The notes under the pieces are model-generated. The model was not told the origin of the DNA. It saw only the letters and a list, made by a program, of their open reading frames with translations, and ran no database searches. A stretch of DNA of 9,673 bases from JBKBXU01 sp046313675 (GTDB lineage: Bacteria; Bacteroidota; Bacteroidia; Cytophagales; Cytophagaceae), in assembly GCA_046313675.1 (NCBI GenBank), contig JBKBXU010000172.1, forward strand, positions 1-9,673, written 5' to 3'. The position numbers and the translations under genes were made by a program. Shown one piece after another: positions 6,401 through 9,673 of this stretch (positions within the stretch are counted from its first letter, which is position 1; every line of letters begins with the position of its first letter).

Positions 6401-7314
6401 ATAGTAAAAACCCGAGCATCAGAACTTTCATTGGTCATTTGTGTACCAAAATCATAAGTATCCTCAATCAGAATCAAGTCTCCTGATTCTTGAACTGTCA
6501 AGGGGAAGCTTCTCCAGCCTAATTCATCCAGGTTATTGACAGTACCCGCTGATCCATCATTCACCATATTAGTAACTGTTGTACTACCATAGGCTTCATC
6601 CAAAGGCCAATAGGCTACCAAGCCATCTTCATCACCTAAAAGCAATAGGTTTTTGTTATCAGCAATTTCAGCTTCGGTTCTAGCCACATTCCAAACGCGA
6701 ACCTCAGCCATTTCACCCTGCCGCATTTTGAAAGTACCATCCTTCCCTCCAAGGTAAAAGGACGACCCAAGATCGAAGGTAGAGGTGGACGTAGTGCTAC
6801 CTGCGGCTACTCCGTCTATGAAGATAGTCGTTGTGACTGTCCCTTCGGACTCACTCCAGGTAGCTGCAAAATGATGCCAGGAGTTGGCCGAAAACCCAAA
6901 TGTGGACGTATTGGATATATAATCAACCGGGCCACCGCCTGACCGAAAATGCAGCCCTACAGCACTATGAAGCGAAATGTAAAATGCCCTTTCATGAGGG
7001 TGATCAAAGTCATTCATGAAGAGTTTTTCATCGCCACCGTAGCTACTCCAGTTTTCCTTTTTTATCCAGGCCTCCCAGGTACCCGACCCTTGATTAGTCC
7101 CGGATAATTCGTGGATCGTAGCGCTTACGTCTGTAGAACTATTAAAGTAAAGTGTGGTTCTTCCACAATCGTCTTCAGACACAGGTGGCTGTGCGAATGC
7201 AGAAACACTTATGATGATGAAAAAAGCTGAAGCCACCAGAAGCATAATGTTTCTGTGTAAATCCCTGTGAAAGCCGTTTTGCCGGTTTGCGGCAGATAAG
7301 TAGGTAGTGATCAT
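3229..7314 (-). CDS. large T9SS-exported multidomain surface protein with BspA-like (DUF285) repeats
   Basis: A 1361-residue modular extracellular protein, probably an adhesin; no catalytic domain is seen. Order: signal peptide 1-41 (core 24-38, cleavage AFA-Q); LamG-like domain 52-262 (WEAWIKKE, WHHFAATW, EVRVWNVART, GLVAYWPLDE); HYDIN/ASH-like domain 278-388; two SprB repeats 391-465 and 466-538 (GG..PYTYLWSN); module 1 at 540-867 and module 2 at 868-1130. Each module is a PKD-like segment, then 25-residue BspA repeats, then a closing block with two cysteines. Bacterial-Ig/MBG-like domains occupy 1131-1286 and the T9SS type A sorting domain 1289-1361 (LYPNPA, GVYLVKL). In T9SS proteins the C-terminal domain directs outer-membrane translocation and is cleaved for surface anchoring. 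The N-terminal region before the hydrophobic core is long (23 residues), but later methionines would remove all its positive charge. A promoter lies upstream at 7399-7429 and a terminator downstream. It is transcribed alone and is divergent from a two-component system that may regulate it. Confidence 0.93.
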   Translation of the reverse strand: MITTYLSAANRQNGFHRDLHRNIMLLVASAFFIIISVSAFAQPPVSEDDCGRTTLYFNSSTDVSATIHELSGTNQGSGTWEAWIKKENWSSYGGDEKLFMNDFDHPHERAFYISLHSAVGLHFRSGGGPVDYISNTSTFGFSANSWHHFAATWSESEGTVTTTIFIDGVAAGSTTSTSTFDLGSSFYLGGKDGTFKMRQGEMAEVRVWNVARTEAEIADNKNLLLLGDEDGLVAYWPLDEAYGSTTVTNMVNDGSAGTVNNLDELGWRSFPLTVQESGDLILIEDTYDFGTQMTNESSDARVFTITNLGTSPIDLSANPISALTGDHADQYALDLSATATELSAGASTTFSITFSPTSVGVKNAVFSFANVSACSDPYTFNLTGISSTLSAAINIDAHVSIYGHAGGELTVSASGGTAPYTYLWSNSQTTTTISDLTAGEYTVTVTDAEDASVELAATITQPEELVASIVVVSFVTTVGGNDGALTASATGGVEPYTYLWSNEATTASITDLEAGQYSVTITDDNGATSEAIVSITDSPFITTWKTDNTGSSNDQSITIGTTGTGYNYTVYWEEVDNETNNNAGAEINFNDSNTPHTIDFGAPGIYRVKIYGDFPRSYFPPFSSLNDKLKILTIEQWGDNEWTSMLAAFAGCSNLTMSATDAPNLEHVTNISVMFRSATSFNGDLSAWDVSGVTNIEYMFQGATSFNGDVSTWDVSKVTLMRNVFHSASSFNGDLSTWDVSSVTNMFRMFSNATSFNGDLSAWDVSKVTEIAYMFDGASSFDKNLGAWDISSVTSIYDMLSNTGLSTKNYDNTLIGWATLDAGETRIPTGLSFRASGLTYCNGSAARATLTGTYIWTITGDAQECLPFITTWQTSEADESITIPTTDTGYSYTVDWGDGSTDETIYTSDATHEYAAAGTYTVTISGDFPRIYFNNSGDKEKILTVEQWGDNRWTSMARAFEGCGQLSIPASDIPNLDQVTDMSYMFSGATAFNDDISAWDVRNVTNMSGMFNDASAFNQTIGNWDVRNVTDMSFMFNNATAFDQPIGSWDISSVTSMNAMLNSAGLSTAHYDATLMGWAMLDTENGETQIPTGITLNSDGLTYSCEGAQARATLIDTYSWFISGDEALKCNQTIIFEPLSTKTFGDDTFELTATGGESSNAVIFISSDETVATISGSTVTIIGAGTATITASQEGNDHYTAATSVEQVLTINKATAEVAITDLEQETDSSAKEPTITTIPGGLNYTITYDGSIEAPSEIGSYDVVVIINEANYEGTATATFVLTNVLGIISGNDESLILYPNPAAESFEVKSVRNEQIMVFDLNGRFQLQSHTNTMTDISMLSEGVYLVKLSGGSLLLIKQ
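4156..4380 (-). repeat. three tandem 75-bp BspA-like repeats (module 2)
   Basis: Residues 979-1053 hold three 25-residue units with period starts at V979, V1004 and V1029, each of the form VT.MS.MF..A.AFN..I..WDV. This is the DUF285 / bacterial surface protein 26-residue-repeat pattern of BspA-like proteins. A partial fourth unit (from V1054) merges into the module cap. Confidence 0.9.
4939..5313 (-). repeat. five tandem 75-bp BspA-like repeats (module 1)
   Basis: Residues 668-792 comprise five units of exactly 25 residues (starts V668, V693, V718, V743, V768), each VT....MF..A.SF...L..WD[VI]S. Units 1-4 share SFNGD[LV]S[AT]WDVS. Their DNA is also closely alike, with recurring CCATTAAA and ACATCCCATG-type stretches on the plus strand, so duplication looks fairly recent. 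A degenerate sixth unit begins at V793. Confidence 0.92.
5701..6144 (-). repeat. two SprB-type repeats
   Basis: Residues 391-465 and 466-538 are two consecutive units of about 74 residues. Cores are GGTAPYTYLWSN followed by ISDLTAGEYTVTVTD, and GGVEPYTYLWSN followed by ITDLEAGQYSVTITD. This repeat is named after SprB, the motility adhesin of Flavobacterium johnsoniae, and is common in large T9SS cargo. Two units alone do not make this protein a gliding adhesin. Confidence 0.88.
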
Positions 7315-7398
7315 GTTATATTATTCTTGTGTTACACCAAATTTTTGCATTAAATAGCATATTCCGAGAGTCTAAAAAATCTCATCTAATTTTTCAAT

Positions 7399-7429
7399 CA
7401 AAACTAGCAGGGGCTATGTCACAAAGCAA
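7399..7429 (-). promoter_or_regulatory. promoter of the surface-protein gene
   Basis: On the minus strand, TTG (7429-7427), a 20-base spacer, and TAGTTTTG (7406-7399) match the Bacteroidota consensus TTG-N19/20-TAnnTTTG in both halves. Transcription would start near 7392, giving a leader of about 78 bases before the ATG at 7312-7314. No other TAnnTTTG octamer was found between here and the start codon. The direct repeats at 7438-7479 lie just upstream, in an activator position. Confidence 0.65.
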
Positions 7430-7437
7430 TTTGCGGA

Positions 7438-7479
7438 GGAATATTTGTATGTGAATGGGGAATCTTTGTATGTGAATAG
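7438..7479. promoter_or_regulatory. 21-bp-period direct repeat, candidate LytTR regulator binding site
   Basis: Two adjacent 21-bp units (7438-7458, 7459-7479) are identical at 19 positions. The shared core TTTGTATGTGAAT occurs at 7444-7456 and 7465-7477. Two direct repeats spaced by two helical turns are the known architecture of LytTR-domain targets (for example AgrA, VirR and YpdB sites), and a LytTR regulator is encoded 1.4 kb away in the adjoining operon. The nearer repeat is 14 bases from the -33 element of the surface-protein promoter. That the local regulator binds here is inference. Confidence 0.6.
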
Positions 7480-7504
7480 CAAGAAGGCTTGTTTCGCATA
7501 CAAA
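7465..7504. repeat. 12-bp inverted repeat using the second operator copy
   Basis: The second direct-repeat copy (TTTGTATGTGAA, 7465-7476) is matched by TTCGCATACAAA at 7493-7504, its reverse complement at 11 of 12 bases; the odd position is a G-T pair. Between them CAAG (7480-7483) and CTTG (7488-7491) can extend the stem around a 4-base loop. This makes a third, inverted copy of the same motif. No U-run follows directly, so a terminator role is unlikely. Confidence 0.55.
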
Positions 7505-7668
7505 AACCACCTTTTTTACAACATTAGTTGCCCTGTGTTTTTGTTTCTTTTTTTTAAATTACTAAAATGCAGGTATCTTGCAGCTTTTTTCGAAATTTAT
7601 CTGAGTACAGACATCGAAAAAGGTTTTAATATTATTTCCTTACCTATTTTACTCTTAAAGTCGGCTTT

Positions 7669-8859
7669 ATGCTAAAATGGATTAAAAAGATACTGGATTT
7701 TGGAACGGATGCATCCTACATCACACCACCTGAAAGACATTCAGTAAGGCTGGTCAACGGTATTTGTTTTTTTAGTGTGGTGGCTAAGCTGCTGGAAAAC
7801 ATTTTCACCTTTGGCATGGCAGACACCACCCTGATCCTACATAGCCTGATAACTACCTTCATCCTGCTGACGATCCTTCTGCTCAATTACAAACGAAAGG
7901 TACGCACCGCCAAAAACATCTTCACCGGACTGCTGTTTGCCATCCTACTAAGTATTCCCTTTACCATACCTCATTCCCTGAATGCAGATGGCCTGTACCT
8001 TGTTTTTCTGGTGATTATCTTTGCTATTTATAACAATATTCGTGTCATCGTCGGACTTACTGTAGTTGTGGTAGCCATCCTGCTCTTTTGGCACATTGGC
8101 GCACATTTGAACCTATTTCAACCGACCAACACGTTTCAGGGCAATCAACTCCTTTATTTGGAAATTATCTACACGGTGATGATGGTAGTTCTACTGTTGA
8201 TTGCATTACTCACATTCAGAAAAAGTGCCACAGACTATCAGAATGAACTGAGTCACAACCTACACGAGAAAGACATGCTGCTCAGGGAGGTGCATCATCG
8301 GGTGAAAAACAATTTGCAGATGATTGTGAGCATGCTGGGACTTCAGCAAGATGGCGCTCACTCGAAGGAAGCCTTAGATGTAATCAATGATGTAAAGGCC
8401 AGAGTGGTAGCTATGTCGATTATCCATAATAAATTGTATGCCAATAAGGATTTACAACAGGTAGAATTAGGGGGCTACATTACAGAACTTGCGAACCTAC
8501 TCTATGATATGAACAAGGGAAAAGCCATTGCGCTTGAAAAGAAAATAGAAGTAGAAAACTACAGAACAGGCTTGGAATTTTCCATACCTTTGGGGTTGAT
8601 TATTACAGAGGTTGTTTCCAATTCCATCAAACATGCCTTTGCCCCTGGGCAGCCGGTGATGGTGGAAATACTCGGAAAAAGAAATGGGGATTATTTTGTG
8701 ATCAGCATCCGGGACAATGGGAGCGGACTAGATACGTCTACCATCCAAAGCGAAGGCTTGGGATTTATGTTGATCAACATCCTTTGCAAGCAAATACAGG
8801 CAGAGATGACGCGCACAAATGACAATGGTTTGGTCACTACAATTTCTTTTAAAGCATGA
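7669..8859 (+). CDS. membrane sensor histidine kinase, HisKA_2 type
   Basis: Senses an unknown cue and passes phosphate to the response regulator encoded next. The 396 residues begin with a membrane domain of about six hydrophobic segments (roughly 28-47, 54-73, 84-101, 108-122, 124-142, 161-183) with only short loops and no recognisable ligand-binding domain. A short linker leads to the dimerisation/phosphotransfer helix LLREVHHRVKNNLQMIVSML (204-223); H210, before RVKNN, is the likely phosphorylated histidine by analogy with HisKA_2/HWE kinases. The ATPase domain has the N-box EVVSNSIKHAF (314-324), G1 box RDNGSGL (348-354) and GLGFMLI (363-369). The kinase domain is complete. The stop overlaps the next start as ATGA, so the pair is co-transcribed and translationally coupled. 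The first ATG at 7669 gives an amphipathic basic N-terminus before the first helix. Confidence 0.92.
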   Translation: MLKWIKKILDFGTDASYITPPERHSVRLVNGICFFSVVAKLLENIFTFGMADTTLILHSLITTFILLTILLLNYKRKVRTAKNIFTGLLFAILLSIPFTIPHSLNADGLYLVFLVIIFAIYNNIRVIVGLTVVVVAILLFWHIGAHLNLFQPTNTFQGNQLLYLEIIYTVMMVVLLLIALLTFRKSATDYQNELSHNLHEKDMLLREVHHRVKNNLQMIVSMLGLQQDGAHSKEALDVINDVKARVVAMSIIHNKLYANKDLQQVELGGYITELANLLYDMNKGKAIALEKKIEVENYRTGLEFSIPLGLIITEVVSNSIKHAFAPGQPVMVEILGKRNGDYFVISIRDNGSGLDTSTIQSEGLGFMLINILCKQIQAEMTRTNDNGLVTTISFKA

Positions 8860-9551
8860 CGGGGGCCAACATTTTGATCGTAGAAGACGAGTCCATCATA
8901 GCGGAGGAACTGCGCAGGATTGTTATTCGGCTGGGATATAAAGTGGTGGCAGTTGCCCATCGATACGAAGAGGCTGTTGCACTCATTGAGCAACAAGTGC
9001 CCGACCTTGTGCTCTTGGATATTGGCCTGGATTATTCTAAAAATGACGGAATAGACCTAGGCGCCATGTTAAAAGATGCCTTCGGCATTCCTTTTATTTA
9101 CATTACTGCCAACACCGATGTTGCCACCGTCACTCGAGCCAAATTTACGGAACCGGCCGCCTACATTCCCAAACCTTTCAATCCCGATATTATTTACACA
9201 AACATTGAAATGGCACTTCACCGCGAATCAACTCAGGTTGCTCGGCAGATCCCGGTAAAAACCGGATCTAAAAAAACACTGGTGGACATCAGGCGCATTG
9301 TGTTCCTGAAAGCGGACAACATATACACCGAGCTCCACACAGCCGACAACAAAACCTACGTCCTCCGCGAATCGCTCAAAAGCCTGCTGCTACAGTTTGA
9401 AGAGAATGGTTTTGTACAGATACATCGCTCCTATGCCGTGAACCTAAGTTTTGTGGAATCCTACACGGCAGATTATGTATATGCAACTGACCATAAATTG
9501 CCGCTGAGCGACTCCTATAAAAAGCCATTTATGGACGCACTTAAGCAATAA
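8856..9551 (+). CDS. LytTR-family response regulator
   Basis: DNA-binding partner of the upstream kinase. The N-terminal receiver domain (about 4-122) has the acidic pair E10/D11, phosphoacceptor D55 in LVLLDIGL, T84 in YITA and K106 in IPKPF, so all phosphotransfer residues are present. The C-terminal LytTR domain (about 140-228) shows RRIVFLKADNIYTELHT, LRESLKSLL, and FVQIHRSYAVNL, the most conserved block of this fold. At 231 residues it is of normal length with nothing missing. LytTR proteins bind paired direct repeats, often activating extracellular or membrane functions. The repeat at 7438-7479, upstream of the divergent surface-protein gene, is the obvious candidate target. The start overlaps the kinase stop (ATGA), which fixes the reading frame. 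Confidence 0.95.
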   Translation: MTGANILIVEDESIIAEELRRIVIRLGYKVVAVAHRYEEAVALIEQQVPDLVLLDIGLDYSKNDGIDLGAMLKDAFGIPFIYITANTDVATVTRAKFTEPAAYIPKPFNPDIIYTNIEMALHRESTQVARQIPVKTGSKKTLVDIRRIVFLKADNIYTELHTADNKTYVLRESLKSLLLQFEENGFVQIHRSYAVNLSFVESYTADYVYATDHKLPLSDSYKKPFMDALKQ

Positions 9552-9570
9552 GTGGATCCCTGTATAATCT

Positions 9571-9608
9571 TCCGGATAATATACCAAAACCATTCTTTCC
9601 GGATTTTT
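9571..9608 (+). terminator. possible weak terminator after the two-component operon
   Basis: TCCGGA at 9571-9576 and again at 9598-9603 is self-complementary, so the two copies can pair as a 6-bp stem with a 21-base loop, followed by five Ts (9604-9608). It lies 20 bases after the regulator stop codon. The short stem and long loop make it a weak candidate. Confidence 0.35.
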
Positions 9609-9625
9609 ATGAAATATTTTAGCTT

Positions 9626-9673
9626 ATGAAAAAGCTGATCGTAAAAGAAAAATCAATAACCTCACCAATCCTC
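9626..9673 (+). CDS. possible start of a further gene, cut by the window end
   Basis: An ATG at 9626 opens 16 codons (begins MKKLIVKEKS) that run off the window without a stop. The lysine-rich beginning is usual for Bacteroidota genes, but too little is visible for a function. It follows the regulator gene by 74 bases with a weak hairpin between. Confidence 0.35.
   Translation, partial: MKKLIVKEKSITSPIL

Larger units (their letters stand above)
7315..7668. other. 354-base divergent regulatory region
   Basis: Lies between the start codons of the surface-protein gene (-) and the histidine kinase gene (+). It holds the minus-strand promoter, the direct and inverted repeats, and then a T-rich stretch (7511-7668). 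I could not find a convincing promoter for the kinase operon; TATCTTGC at 7574-7581 is a partial -7 match without a correctly spaced TTG. A TTG-started frame over 7445-7675 is judged non-coding. Confidence 0.6.

Noticed and set aside
7445..7675. 76-codon frame on the plus strand before the histidine kinase
   Set aside because: It starts with TTG, runs through AT-rich regulatory DNA including the 21-bp repeat, has a Phe/Leu/Cys-rich composition expected of T-rich DNA, and overlaps the kinase start. No recognisable protein features.

Overview
The window looks like a chromosomal segment of a Bacteroidota bacterium, most likely a gliding or marine Cytophagales-type organism. The basis is a very large secreted protein carrying SprB-type repeats, BspA-like (DUF285) repeats and a C-terminal sorting domain of the type IX secretion system (T9SS). 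It also has Bacteroidota-style promoter elements (TTG, about 20 bases, TAnnTTTG), no clear Shine-Dalgarno sequences, and a HisKA_2-type kinase next to a LytTR response regulator. The genus is not resolvable from the sequence alone.

Left part (1-2915): ordinary housekeeping and small genes. A 120-residue protein of unknown function (227-589, +) is preceded by a perfect 12-bp inverted repeat that ends exactly at its start codon. It converges on thiL (599-1630, -), the last enzyme of thiamine diphosphate synthesis. Divergent from thiL are two tiny tandem genes (1711-1854 and 1860-1994, +) for related 47- and 44-residue lipoproteins with strongly basic tails; both are too short for usual gene-length cut-offs. 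They converge on a methylmalonyl-CoA epimerase gene (2003-2410, -), whose start lies 40 bases from a divergent Nudix hydrolase gene (2451-2915, +).

Middle (2916-7314): a 313-base non-coding stretch holds an intrinsic terminator serving the minus strand. Then comes one gene of 4.1 kb on the minus strand for a 1361-residue surface protein: signal peptide, LamG-like domain, HYDIN/ASH-like domain, two SprB repeats, two copies of a PKD-like plus BspA-repeat module, MBG/bacterial-Ig-like domains, and a T9SS type A sorting domain.

Right part (7315-9673): a 354-base divergent intergenic region, then a two-component system. A six-helix membrane histidine kinase (7669-8859) overlaps by ATGA a receiver-LytTR response regulator (8856-9551). 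The divergent region holds a good minus-strand promoter (7399-7429) for the surface-protein gene. Just upstream of its -33 element is a 21-bp-period direct repeat with core TTTGTATGTGAAT, plus a third, inverted copy. LytTR regulators are known to bind two direct repeats spaced by two helical turns. The most interesting hypothesis here is therefore that the neighbouring two-component system controls the T9SS-exported adhesin through this site. The window ends in the first 16 codons of a possible further gene.
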